Below, in pieces: positions 1 through 6,657 of a stretch of DNA of 9,856 nt. The position numbers were made by a program, and so were the translations under genes. The notes beneath the pieces were generated by a model. It ran no database searches, had not been told where the DNA came from, and saw nothing but the letters and a program-made list of their open reading frames with translations. Within the stretch, counting starts at the first letter, position 1. Every line of letters starts with the position of its first letter. The stretch is taken from positions 1-9,856 of the forward strand of contig CAJXZI010000055.1 of NCBI GenBank assembly GCA_913063005.1. Reading direction: 5' to 3'. This stretch comes from an uncultured Halieaceae bacterium. GTDB taxonomy: Bacteria > Pseudomonadota > Gammaproteobacteria > Pseudomonadales > Halieaceae.

Positions 1-669
1 GGTTATCGCACTTTCCTCGTGCCTCGATCGCAGTACGACATCGAAGACACCTGGGACGTAATGGGGCTACAGGGCACCGGGTCAAACGACGTTGTGATTT
101 CTGAGCCCATCTTTGTTCCCGAACATCGTACCCACAAGCAGATGGATGGCTTCAACTGCGTTAACGACCAAGAAAACCCCATGTACGACCTCTCTTGGGC
201 ACAAACGTTTGTTCGCGTTGTGAATTCAGCGGCGATCGGCGCGCTAAAGAAAGCGGTCAAAGTATTTGTTGAATCCAAGCAAGGAAATTCAACAACCGAC
301 ATGACCAAATTTGCCGGTGACGTCGAGACACAGGAGCGTCTCGCTAAGGTGCTAAACACAATCGGCGAGCTCGAAGCGGTGATGTACCACAACTTCAATA
401 AGATGGAAGCTGCCAATTGGAAGCCAACGCTTGAGGAGCGCATCATGTACCGCTACCAAGCATCAATCGTGATCGAGAAGGCCATCGGAGCCGTTGACAC
501 ACTGTTTGAAGTCGCCGGAGGACGATCAGTATTCAACGGCCACCCTCTCCAGCAGCTCTGGCACGATATCCACATTGCCCGCTGCCACGTGGCGAATAAC
601 CCAACGGCGTTCGCACGCAATTTAGGCAGCGTGACCTTGGGCATGGAAAACAAGGACGTGTTCATCTAA
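1..669 (+). CDS. hsaA: 3-HSA 4-hydroxylase oxygenase component, C-terminal part (HsaA/TesA2-like)
   Basis: This is the C-terminal 222 residues of a flavin-dependent monooxygenase with the acyl-CoA dehydrogenase fold; about 170 N-terminal residues lie before the window. The frame is open from base 1 to the TAA at 667-669. Visible signatures are the GLQGTGSNDVV stretch at visible codons 22-32 and the C-terminal LWHDIHIARCHVANNP block from about codon 186, both typical of HsaA and of the p-hydroxyphenylacetate 3-hydroxylase C2 group. HsaA-type enzymes use reduced flavin from a separate reductase (HsaB/TesA1) to hydroxylate the phenolic 9,10-seco steroid 3-HSA to a catechol. The steroid substrate is inferred from residue pattern and from the HsaD/E/G/F-like genes that follow; another phenol hydroxylase of the same family is the alternative. 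Its stop codon overlaps the next start by one base, so the two are translationally coupled. Confidence 0.85.
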   Translation, partial: GYRTFLVPRSQYDIEDTWDVMGLQGTGSNDVVISEPIFVPEHRTHKQMDGFNCVNDQENPMYDLSWAQTFVRVVNSAAIGALKKAVKVFVESKQGNSTTDMTKFAGDVETQERLAKVLNTIGELEAVMYHNFNKMEAANWKPTLEERIMYRYQASIVIEKAIGAVDTLFEVAGGRSVFNGHPLQQLWHDIHIARCHVANNPTAFARNLGSVTLGMENKDVFI

Positions 670-1502
670 TGGCAGCCAACCCCGAGACATCGCACTATCA
701 CGAGGTAGCACTCGAGAGAGTCATCCACTACACCGATCACGCGGCTATCGGGGTATCACAGGGCACCGTCATTTTCATCCACGGAAGCGGCCCCGGTGCC
801 AGCGGTTGGAGCAACTTTAAACACAACGTCTCGGCGTTCCAAAAGGCCGGTTATCGCTGCATTGTCTATGATCAGTGGGGCTACGGTAAAACCTCCAAGC
901 CACAAGATGTCGACCATACACTCGACTTTTTTGTCGACGGGCTTGTATCGCTAATGGACGGCGCTGGTATAGCTAATGCAGTGCTCGTGGGTAATTCCTT
1001 GGGGGGCGCCGTAGCACTCGGACTTGCACTCCGTCATCCCGAGCGCGTCGAGAAACTCATTCTCATGGCACCGGGCGGCATCGAGTCGCGAGAAGACTAT
1101 TTCTCAATGCCCGGCATCCAGGCCATGGTGAAATATCCCATGGGATCACCGGAGTTTACCAAAGACGTCCTTGCTCAACTCCTTACGCAGCTCGTTTACG
1201 ACCCAGTAAACGTCGATGACGAGCTGGTCGATGAACGCTGGGCAACCCTAGAGACCCAAAACGCACATGTGCTTGCGACCATGCAGATTCCGGATCTCAG
1301 TGACCAACTCGCTTCCATTGATATCAACACATTGGTGTTCTGGGGCACTGAGGATCGCTTCTGCCCTGCCTCCGGCACCTGGAAAATTCTCCAGATGAAA
1401 GGCAATGTTCAAGCAGAGCTTGTGAACTACTGCGGACACTGGGTAATGTCAGAGTACCCAGAACTCTTTAACGAGCGCTGTTTGTCGTTCCTGTCGAAAT
1501 AA
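669..1502 (+). CDS. hsaD: Meta-cleavage product C-C hydrolase (HsaD/TesD-like alpha/beta hydrolase)
   Basis: This 277-residue alpha/beta hydrolase belongs to the family that hydrolyses the C-C bond of ring-cleaved catechols. In the steroid pathway it splits 4,9-DSHA into the HIP-type C/D-ring acid (DOHNAA) and 2-hydroxyhexa-2,4-dienoate. Visible are the oxyanion-hole motif HGSGPGA (residues 38-44), the nucleophile motif GNSLGG with Ser110, the acid Asp229 in GTEDRF, and the catalytic His257 in CGHW. The numbering is close to the Ser/Asp/His triad of BphD and HsaD, and the length is normal. The ATG overlaps the TAA of the upstream oxygenase gene, with AAGGA at 652-656 as a distant ribosome site. 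The triad and fold are read directly; choice of HsaD over BphD or MhpC relies on neighbouring genes. Confidence 0.88.
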   Translation: MAANPETSHYHEVALERVIHYTDHAAIGVSQGTVIFIHGSGPGASGWSNFKHNVSAFQKAGYRCIVYDQWGYGKTSKPQDVDHTLDFFVDGLVSLMDGAGIANAVLVGNSLGGAVALGLALRHPERVEKLILMAPGGIESREDYFSMPGIQAMVKYPMGSPEFTKDVLAQLLTQLVYDPVNVDDELVDERWATLETQNAHVLATMQIPDLSDQLASIDINTLVFWGTEDRFCPASGTWKILQMKGNVQAELVNYCGHWVMSEYPELFNERCLSFLSK

Positions 1503-1530
1503 AGTCCGCCAACACAAGCGAGAGCCACGC

Positions 1531-2337
1531 ATGAGTCTTACATCCGCCGATCATGAAACCCTTGGCCGCGTGCTCTATGACGCAATGCGTGCTGAAGCGC
1601 CCATCAAACCGCTGCTCGAGACGCATCCGTCAATCACCATTGAGGATGCCTATCAAATTTCCAGGGCTATGCTGGCGCACCGTACGGGCCAAGACGGCGA
1701 GATCGTCGTAGGCAAAAAGATTGGTGTTACCTCTGCCGCTGTGCAAGAAATGCTGGGCGTTTTCCAACCGGACTTTGGCTTTTTGACGGACGCCATGGCA
1801 TACGCGAACAATGCGGAGATTCCCATTGCCGGAAATATGATCTCGCCCAGGGCGGAAGGCGAGATTGCCTTTCGACTCAAATCGACACTCACGGGCACCG
1901 AGAATACTGAGGCAGATGTTCTCGCCGCGACAGAGAGCATTATCCCCTGCTTCGAAATCGTTGATTCACGCATAGAAAATTGGCAGATCGCGATTCAGGA
2001 CACCATTGCGGATAACGCAAGCTGTGGTGTCTACGTACTCGGCGACGCAGAAATCGATCCGCATGTGACGGATCTCCCAAAAATTAAGATCGATGTCAGT
2101 AAGAACGGACAGCCACTGAGCACGGGGCTCGGTAGCGCGGTTCAAGGTAACCCGCTGACGGCGGTGGCGTGGCTCGCGAATACCCTTGGCGCCTACGGGA
2201 TAGACTTGGAAGCAGGTGAAGTCATCTTATCGGGCTCCGTTGTGCCGCTCGAGCCCGTTCAAGCTGGAGACGTGATGAGCTTGGTTATGTCAGGCGAGGG
2301 GTTTGAGAGCTGTGGCGTTAGCTGCCGATTTGTGTAG
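1531..2337 (+). CDS. hsaE: 2-hydroxyhexa-2,4-dienoate hydratase (HsaE/TesE-like)
   Basis: This 268-residue protein is of the 2-keto-4-pentenoate hydratase family (MhpD, BphH, HpaH, HsaE). It adds water to 2-hydroxyhexa-2,4-dienoate, the small product of the HsaD reaction, giving 4-hydroxy-2-oxohexanoate for the aldolase. The divalent-metal site is visible: Glu109 and Glu111 in RAEGEIAF, and Glu142 in CFEIVDSR, spaced exactly as the three metal-binding glutamates of HpaH. Other family marks are VVGKKIGVTS near residue 59 and VILSGSVVPLEPVQAGD towards the C-terminus. It begins 28 bases after the hydrolase stop, with only a weak purine-rich ribosome site (GCGAGAG) upstream. It is the last gene before the 204-bp structured gap. 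The family is clear; substrate chain length is inferred from context. Confidence 0.88.
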   Translation: MSLTSADHETLGRVLYDAMRAEAPIKPLLETHPSITIEDAYQISRAMLAHRTGQDGEIVVGKKIGVTSAAVQEMLGVFQPDFGFLTDAMAYANNAEIPIAGNMISPRAEGEIAFRLKSTLTGTENTEADVLAATESIIPCFEIVDSRIENWQIAIQDTIADNASCGVYVLGDAEIDPHVTDLPKIKIDVSKNGQPLSTGLGSAVQGNPLTAVAWLANTLGAYGIDLEAGEVILSGSVVPLEPVQAGDVMSLVMSGEGFESCGVSCRFV

Positions 2338-2346
2338 CTGTCGGCT

Positions 2347-2368
2347 GCAGCCGCCACCGATCGGCTGC
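2347..2368 (+). terminator. Hairpin after the hydratase gene; possible attenuator or weak terminator
   Basis: GCAGCCG (2347-2353) pairs perfectly with CGGCTGC (2362-2368) across an 8-base loop, starting 10 bases after the hydratase stop codon. The left arm also lies in a 12-bp palindrome, CGGCTGCAGCCG (2342-2353), so two structures compete. No T-run follows, so a classical intrinsic terminator is not supported; partial attenuation or mRNA end protection is possible. Confidence 0.35.
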
Positions 2369-2420
2369 GCTGTCTATTGCCTTATTAGCTATTGCAGTGC
2401 TGGCTGAGATAGTGATTGAA

Positions 2421-2457
2421 CTATTGATTAACAAGCTTTTTGTTATTGACTTAATAG
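2421..2457. repeat. Imperfect nested inverted repeat, possible operator
   Basis: An inner perfect pair TAACAA (2429-2434) and TTGTTA (2440-2445), with a 5-base centre, is enclosed by an outer pair CTATT (2421-2425) and AATAG (2453-2457). The spacers between inner and outer arms are unequal (3 and 7 bases). It lies about 85-120 bases before the dehydrogenase start, a plausible place for a regulator site. AT-rich DNA can form such pairs by chance. Confidence 0.3.
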
Positions 2458-2541
2458 GTAACGGGCCTAGCCATCGAACTCTGCACCGACTTGGCCTTTA
2501 ACCCCACTCATTGAAATTAAGTATTTGAAGACAGGTAATTT

Positions 2542-3426
2542 ATGACAAGGAAAGCCAAAGCCGCGATTATAGGGCCGGGTAATATTGGCACTGACTTGCT
2601 GATGAAATGTCAGCGCAGTGAATTCATTGAAGCGACCTGGATGGTGGGTATTGAAGAGTCAGCGGGCATCAAACGCGCGCGCGAATTCGGTCTTCGAACG
2701 AGCACCGAGGGTGTGGACGGACTCGTCGCAGGGTTTGACGAATCGCCAGTCGACTTTGTCTTTGACGCCACCTCTGCCTACGTCCACGCAGAAAACAGCC
2801 GGAAGGTCACAGCGCTTGGGGCTACAATGATCGATCTCACCCCTGCTGCGATCGGTCCCTTCTGTATCCCACCCGTTAACCTGGACACCTTGCTTGATAC
2901 GGGCCCAGCACAGAACGTTAATATGGTGACCTGTGGTGGCCAAGCTACGATTCCAATGGTCTATGCCGTAAGCCGTGTTCAAGCCGTCAAATACGCAGAA
3001 ATCGTTGCAACGGTAGCCTCTAAATCGGTGGGTATGGGCACGCGCGACAACATTGACGAATTTACAAGAACGACCTCGTCGGCCATCGCCAAGGTTGGCG
3101 GCGCAGACGAGGGCAAGGCCATTATCATCATCAACCCTGCTGAGCCACCGCTGGTGATGAGAGACACCATTCACTGCCTCACGTCTGACGAACCCAATGA
3201 GGCAGACATCCGTTCATCTATCGATAGCATGGTGGCTGAAGTACAACGATATGTGCCGGGCTACAAACTCAATAACGCGCCAATCATCGACGGCAATCGT
3301 GTCACGATCTCCGTTGAGGTCGAGGGCTTAGGCGATTTTCTGCCCAAATACGCGGGCAATCTCGACATCATGACCGCTGCCGGTCTTCGAACGGCAGAGA
3401 TGATCACTCAGCGAAGACAGGTTTAA
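2542..3426 (+). CDS. hsaG: Acylating acetaldehyde/propanal dehydrogenase (HsaG/TesF-like)
   Basis: This 294-residue enzyme is of the BphJ/DmpF/MhpF/HsaG family. It oxidises the short aldehyde released by the partner aldolase (propanal in the steroid pathway, acetaldehyde in aromatic pathways) to the acyl-CoA, using NAD+ and CoA. The N-terminal Rossmann motif GPGNIG occupies residues 11-16. The catalytic Cys131 sits in VTCGGQATIP, the same residue number as the catalytic cysteine of BphJ. FTRTTSSAI and the C-terminal PKYAGNLDIMTAAGLRTAE segment are also typical. Length is normal. The ATG at 2542 follows an ACAGG ribosome site 8 bases upstream. Eleven bases separate its stop from the aldolase gene; in this family the two proteins form a complex that channels the aldehyde. 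The family is certain; substrate preference is inferred. Confidence 0.93.
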   Translation: MTRKAKAAIIGPGNIGTDLLMKCQRSEFIEATWMVGIEESAGIKRAREFGLRTSTEGVDGLVAGFDESPVDFVFDATSAYVHAENSRKVTALGATMIDLTPAAIGPFCIPPVNLDTLLDTGPAQNVNMVTCGGQATIPMVYAVSRVQAVKYAEIVATVASKSVGMGTRDNIDEFTRTTSSAIAKVGGADEGKAIIIINPAEPPLVMRDTIHCLTSDEPNEADIRSSIDSMVAEVQRYVPGYKLNNAPIIDGNRVTISVEVEGLGDFLPKYAGNLDIMTAAGLRTAEMITQRRQV

Positions 3427-3431
3427 GGGGG
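3427..3431 (+). promoter_or_regulatory. Ribosome binding site of the aldolase gene
   Basis: The run AAGGGGG directly after the dehydrogenase TAA, 6 bases before the ATG at 3438, fixes the aldolase start and indicates translation from one mRNA with the dehydrogenase. Confidence 0.65.
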
Positions 3432-3437
3432 CTAGCC

Positions 3438-4460
3438 ATGGATTTAACAGGACGCAAAGTTACCTTGCATGACATGTGCCTTCGCGATGGCATGCACCCA
3501 AAGCAACACCAAATTACCGTCGAGGAGATGGTCGATATCGCCGGCGCTCTCGATGATGCAGGTGTCCCCCTGATTGAAGTGACGCATGGTGATGGTCTCG
3601 GCGGCGCATCAGTAAACTACGGTTTTCCTGCCGCCAGCGATGAGACCTATTTGCGCGCGGTGGTTGAGCGTGTTTCACAAGCAGGCATCTCTGCCCTACT
3701 GCTTCCCGGCATCGGTACGGTGGATCACTTAAGAATGGCTGCCGATTGTGGCGTGAAAACCATTCGCGTAGCGACACACTGCACGGAAGCGAACGTTTCT
3801 CGCCAACACATCAACCTGAGCCGGGATTTGGGGCTCGATACCGTTGGATTCCTGATGATGGCTCATATGATTTCGCCAGAAGAGCTGCTCGAGCAGGCGC
3901 TGCTCATGGAGTCATACGGTGCCAATTGTATTTATTGCACGGACTCAGCGGGCTATATGCTCCCGCAAGATGTAACAGACCGCATCACCCTGCTCCGTAA
4001 GTCACTCAAGCCACAGACCGAAATCGGTTTCCACGGACACCACAACCTTGCCATGGGTGTCGCTAACTCGCTTGCAGCGATTGACGCGGGCGCGGACCGC
4101 ATAGACGGCTCTGCCGCAGGCTTGGGTGCCGGTGCTGGAAATACACCACTGGAAGCCATGGCAGCCGTTTTAGAGCGCATGGGGGCCGATACAGGCATCG
4201 ATATCTTCAAACTCGCCGATGCTGCAGAAGACCACGTCCTTCCGATCATGGACGAACCGGTCCGACTCAGTCGCGACGCGCTCGTACTCGGCTATGCCGG
4301 TGCTTATTCGTCGTTCCTACTCTTTGCAAAACGCGCACAAGCAAAGTACGGCGTGCCCTCCCACGAGATTCTGCTCGAAATGGCGCGACGACGCACTGTG
4401 GGTGGTCAGGAAGACCTTATCGAGGAAATCGCGATCGAAATGGCAGCCAAACGTGGCTAA
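3438..4460 (+). CDS. hsaF: 4-hydroxy-2-oxovalerate/-hexanoate aldolase (HsaF/TesG-like)
   Basis: This 340-residue class II pyruvate aldolase of the BphI/DmpG/MhpE/HsaF family cleaves 4-hydroxy-2-oxoacids to pyruvate and an aldehyde; in steroid degradation the products are pyruvate and propanal. It has an N-terminal TIM barrel with Arg16, Asp17 and His20 in the CLRDGMH motif, matching the catalytic arginine, metal aspartate and histidine of BphI. The metal-binding His199 and His201 are in GFHGHHN. The C-terminal region (about 270-340) corresponds to the domain that docks the partner dehydrogenase. It follows the dehydrogenase gene by 11 bases. All key residues are present and the length is normal. 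Steroid origin of the substrate is inferred from neighbours. Confidence 0.94.
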   Translation: MDLTGRKVTLHDMCLRDGMHPKQHQITVEEMVDIAGALDDAGVPLIEVTHGDGLGGASVNYGFPAASDETYLRAVVERVSQAGISALLLPGIGTVDHLRMAADCGVKTIRVATHCTEANVSRQHINLSRDLGLDTVGFLMMAHMISPEELLEQALLMESYGANCIYCTDSAGYMLPQDVTDRITLLRKSLKPQTEIGFHGHHNLAMGVANSLAAIDAGADRIDGSAAGLGAGAGNTPLEAMAAVLERMGADTGIDIFKLADAAEDHVLPIMDEPVRLSRDALVLGYAGAYSSFLLFAKRAQAKYGVPSHEILLEMARRRTVGGQEDLIEEIAIEMAAKRG

Positions 4461-4489
4461 CGCTGGACGCAACAAGATCTTTTTGATAC

Positions 4490-4503
4490 TTAGTTACGAC
4501 TAA
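4490..4503. repeat. Small inverted repeat before the LuxR-type regulator gene
   Basis: TTAGT (4490-4494) and ACTAA (4499-4503) form a perfect 5-bp inverted repeat around TACG, ending 12 bases before the regulator ATG. It could be an autoregulatory operator or a mark of the aldolase mRNA end. The arms are short and it may be chance. Confidence 0.2.
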
Positions 4504-4515
4504 TAAGACGGTGGG

Positions 4516-5676
4516 ATGTCGGTACGCAGCCCTATGATTCAGCCCAGTATTGCAGAGCTCTCGAGACTCATCGGATTCCTCTACGATGGACACATCGAGG
4601 AGGATCCTTACAGCGCCTTCCTCGGCGAGACACGCCGTATTATCAACTCGAATTTCGCCTCGATTACGATGCGAGAACCCCAGGGCGATGACGGTGGACT
4701 GCTCTTTGTTTCCTGTGAAGCGCTCCCTAAGACGTTTGTTGACGACCACGACAACCCTTACACCGATAGGTACTACACCTCTAACCTCATGACGAACCTC
4801 CCGTGGGGTAAGGTCGTCTCGCTGGACGAGTGTGTTCCCTACCGTACTTTAGAGCGTACTGAGCTCTACAAATACTGCATGGCCCCAATCGATATCTATC
4901 ACATGATCGGTGTCGACCTGCGTAATGCAAACGGTTTGCGCTTCAGTGTCCGTTTTTGCCGCCCCAAAACGGCTGACAACTTTGGCCCAGCGGAGCGCGA
5001 ATTTTTAGAGATGTTGGCCAGCCACATTCAGCGTGCTGTAGCGAATGGCATGCAACTGATTCAGCTGGATAAAGAGCGCAAGCTGTACAGTTCTACGATT
5101 ACCAAGCAATCAGTAGGTGTCGTAACCCTAGACGAGCGCGGCAAGATCGTGTCTCGCAATGCCGTCGCTGATCAATTGATTCGTGAAAAGGACGGTCTGT
5201 CCGTTGTGAATGAGCAGCTTCACCTCGAGAGCCCCTCCTCCCGAAGCAAGCTAAATGGTTTTATCGAGGACATCGTGGTCGCACAGCGCAACCAAGAGCC
5301 TGCGCCCACTAACGCACTTTCGGTTGAACGACCTTCAGGTAAAGCCGACCTCGAAATCTTGTTAAAGCCAATGATGATTGATAAGACGGTTGAGCCCGGC
5401 CATACGCCTCATATGATTGTCTTTATCAATGAGCCCGAGCGTAGCTTCCAGATCGAAACACGCATTCTGATGTCGCTCTATGGCCTCACAAAAGCTGAAG
5501 TTGCCCTCTCGAAATTACTGGCAGAAGGCGCCAACCTCGATCAGGCGGCAGCAGAACTCGGTATTGCCCGAAACACGGCGCGCGCACAGCTCAGATCGAT
5601 CTTTGCCAAAACGGGCGTGTCGCGGCAATCAATGCTTGTTAGCTTGCTACTGAAAAGTGTGGTGACGTACTCCTAA
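4516..5676 (+). CDS. LuxR-family transcriptional regulator, candidate TeiR/TesR-like activator
   Basis: This 386-residue cytoplasmic regulator ends in a LuxR-type helix-turn-helix (about residues 324-378): LTKAEVALSKLLAEG leads into the AAELGIARNTARAQLRSIF recognition segment, then KTGVSRQSMLVSLL. Residues about 15-180 resemble a GAF-like sensing region. Residues about 195-255, with GVVTLDERGKIVSRN, look PAS-like. There is no phosphoreceiver domain and no transmembrane segment. In Comamonas testosteroni the LuxR-type protein TeiR/TesR activates steroid degradation genes; position beside a steroid operon and similar architecture make an equivalent role likely but unproved. The ATG at 4516 is the first after in-frame stops at 4501 and 4504; its ribosome site is poor (GGTGGG touches the start), so Met7 at 4534 is an alternative. 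It starts 55 bases after the aldolase stop and may be co-transcribed. Confidence 0.85.
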   Translation: MSVRSPMIQPSIAELSRLIGFLYDGHIEEDPYSAFLGETRRIINSNFASITMREPQGDDGGLLFVSCEALPKTFVDDHDNPYTDRYYTSNLMTNLPWGKVVSLDECVPYRTLERTELYKYCMAPIDIYHMIGVDLRNANGLRFSVRFCRPKTADNFGPAEREFLEMLASHIQRAVANGMQLIQLDKERKLYSSTITKQSVGVVTLDERGKIVSRNAVADQLIREKDGLSVVNEQLHLESPSSRSKLNGFIEDIVVAQRNQEPAPTNALSVERPSGKADLEILLKPMMIDKTVEPGHTPHMIVFINEPERSFQIETRILMSLYGLTKAEVALSKLLAEGANLDQAAAELGIARNTARAQLRSIFAKTGVSRQSMLVSLLLKSVVTYS

Positions 5677-5772
5677 CACGCTCCTAAACAACAACCTGAG
5701 TGACAATAACCTGTGTGCAGGTTCAGATCGTCAACGAGCCGGCCACAACTTTTGTAACGTGGTCGTGGTGAA
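5677..5772. other. Convergent intergenic gap with a short hairpin
   Basis: This gap lies between the regulator (plus) and the VOC gene (minus), which converge. A perfect 6-bp stem AACCTG (5708-5713) / CAGGTT (5718-5723) with a 4-base loop is present. A second AACCTG copy at 5693-5698 could pair with the same right arm. No T-run follows on either strand, so it is at most a weak bidirectional terminator. Confidence 0.3.
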
Positions 5773-6201
5773 TCAACGGACGGGATCCAAAAAGGACCCG
5801 GTTGCGACCTCCCAAAAGAAACCATCAGGATCCGAAAAATAGCCGGCATATCCACCCCAGTTAGTCTCATTTGCCGGCTTAACTAGCTGCGCTCCCGCTG
5901 CGACGGCTAGTCTCAGTAACACCTCCACCTCATGCTCGCTAGAAACGTTGTGAGACAGGGTAAACCTTCGAAATCCAGAGCCTTCTGCATTAATTCCTAT
6001 GTCTGCTGCAAGCTCAGAGGCTGGGTAGAGCGCAAGGCAAACGCTTTGCATGCGATAAAAGGCAATGTGCTGATTGCTCTCAGGAGCCTCGGTAAAACCT
6101 AATCCGTTGGTGTAAAACTCCCGCGAGCGCGTCAGGTCACTCACTCCCAGAGAGATAAGCGATAGACCTGCCTCAAACGATTCCATAACACCGAGGTTCA
6201 T
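5773..6201 (-). CDS. VOC (glyoxalase/bleomycin-resistance fold) family protein, function unknown
   Basis: This 142-residue single-domain protein has the vicinal-oxygen-chelate pattern of paired beta-alpha-beta-beta-beta units. LISLGVSDLTRSREFY opens the first half (residues 15-30) with GLGF after it. FTLSHNVSS lies at the start of the second half, and WGGYAGYFSDPDGFFWEVA (about 115-133) closes it, with Glu131 at the usual metal-ligand position. It is the last gene of the minus-strand run ipdC-like, echA20-like, isomerase, VOC, and starts 19 bases after the isomerase stop. Two ATGs compete: 6201, with a weak GAGCGG before it, and 6186. A longer frame back to 6288 would overlap the isomerase gene and is not favoured. 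It is far too short for a ring-cleaving dioxygenase of the HsaC type. Its role in steroid breakdown is not known to me. Confidence 0.8.
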   Translation of the reverse strand: MNLGVMESFEAGLSLISLGVSDLTRSREFYTNGLGFTEAPESNQHIAFYRMQSVCLALYPASELAADIGINAEGSGFRRFTLSHNVSSEHEVEVLLRLAVAAGAQLVKPANETNWGGYAGYFSDPDGFFWEVATGSFLDPVR

Positions 6202-6220
6202 ACCGCTCGGAAAGCGTCGA

Positions 6221-6598
6221 TCAATCTGGCACGGGACTGACGTTATCGCCGCCCCAGAAAGCCCGCATCGTCGCGATCTTGCCATCATCGTTAAACTTGA
6301 AGATATCGATGATGTTAATCACCACTTGCTGGCCCGGCGCACCTGCCGTCACATTGAAGGGGAAAGCCACCTCGTTGCCCGCTACACGTGGATTACCGGT
6401 GAGCTCGGCCTTCGCAACTCCCTGGCAAGCCTCGGCGTAGAAAGTGCGCAAAACCTCTTTGCCTTCTCGCCAGTCTGTGCCAACCGGATCTTCGATAGCC
6501 GCATCATCTGCGAACAAGTCTAACAATCCCTCGAGATCGCTCTCTGTTAAACAACGAACGTAAGCTTCACACGCTGCTTTTGCCGCATCAAAATCCAT
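6221..6598 (-). CDS. ksi: Delta5-3-ketosteroid isomerase (NTF2/SnoaL fold)
   Basis: This 125-residue protein has the usual length and fold of bacterial ketosteroid isomerase, which moves the C5-C6 double bond of a 3-oxo-delta5 steroid into conjugation with the ketone. The three catalytic residues are visible. Tyr13 (in AYVRCL) and Asp37 (in IEDPVG) match Tyr14 and Asp38 of the Comamonas enzyme. Asp98 (in IIDIFKF) matches Asp99. LFADDAAIEDPVG and DGKIATMRAFWG are strong family marks. The ATG at 6598 is chosen because GGAGG precedes it at good spacing; an earlier ATG at 6637 would add 13 unlike residues upstream of this site. It lies between the echA20-like and VOC genes in a ring C/D operon. 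SnoaL-fold steroid dehydratases such as BaiE or Hsh2 are alternatives, but their catalytic sets differ. Confidence 0.85.
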   Translation of the reverse strand: MDFDAAKAACEAYVRCLTESDLEGLLDLFADDAAIEDPVGTDWREGKEVLRTFYAEACQGVAKAELTGNPRVAGNEVAFPFNVTAGAPGQQVVINIIDIFKFNDDGKIATMRAFWGGDNVSPVPD

Positions 6599-6607
6599 CA
6601 CAACCAA

Positions 6608-6612
6608 CCTCC
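6608..6612 (-). promoter_or_regulatory. Ribosome binding site deciding the isomerase start
   Basis: On the minus strand GGAGG lies 9 bases before the ATG at 6598. It falls inside the frame if the ATG at 6637 were used, so it argues for the 125-residue isomerase. Upstream, about 6615-6657, the DNA is markedly AT-rich and could hold an internal promoter, but no convincing -35/-10 pair is seen. Confidence 0.65.
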
Positions 6613-6657
6613 AATCAAGTTTATTATTAATATTCAACCCATTGTTTTAATTGCTTT

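Larger units (their letters stand above)
2338..2541. promoter_or_regulatory. Structured 204-bp gap between hydratase and dehydrogenase genes
   Basis: No credible gene is seen here, although the flanking genes are on the same strand and otherwise tightly packed. The first part is GC-rich and has a hairpin (2347-2353 with 2362-2368). The middle, about 2375-2460, is AT-rich, with CTATTG repeated at 2374, 2389 and 2421 and an imperfect inverted repeat at 2421-2457. TTGACT at 2446-2451 could be a -35 box, but no good -10 box lies at the right distance. The layout suggests a partial terminator or attenuator followed by a second promoter or operator for the aldehyde dehydrogenase and aldolase genes; this is inference. 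Confidence 0.4.

Noticed and set aside
2659..3174. Long minus-strand open frame (171 codons) opposite the aldehyde dehydrogenase gene
   Set aside because: It lies wholly inside a confidently identified gene, its translation shows no recognisable family motif, and it has no place in an operon.
1..4460. Biphenyl or phenylpropionate meta-cleavage operon instead of steroid genes
   Set aside because: The hydratase, dehydrogenase and aldolase alone could not decide, but the HsaA-type oxygenase C-terminus and the nearby isomerase, IpdC- and EchA20-like genes favour steroids.
5708..5723. Strong bidirectional intrinsic terminator between the convergent genes
   Set aside because: The stem is only 6 bp and no T-run follows on either strand.
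5773..6201. VOC gene as the missing extradiol dioxygenase (HsaC/TesB)
   Set aside because: HsaC-type enzymes are about twice as long, with two VOC modules and a His-His-Glu iron site that cannot be identified here.
6202..6288. Longer start for the VOC protein at 6288
   Set aside because: The added 29 residues are Arg/Ser-rich, overlap the isomerase gene and fall outside the VOC fold; starts at 6201 or 6186 fit better.
6599..6637. Longer start for the ketosteroid isomerase at 6637
   Set aside because: The good GGAGG site at 6608-6612 serves the ATG at 6598, which also gives the family's typical 125 residues.
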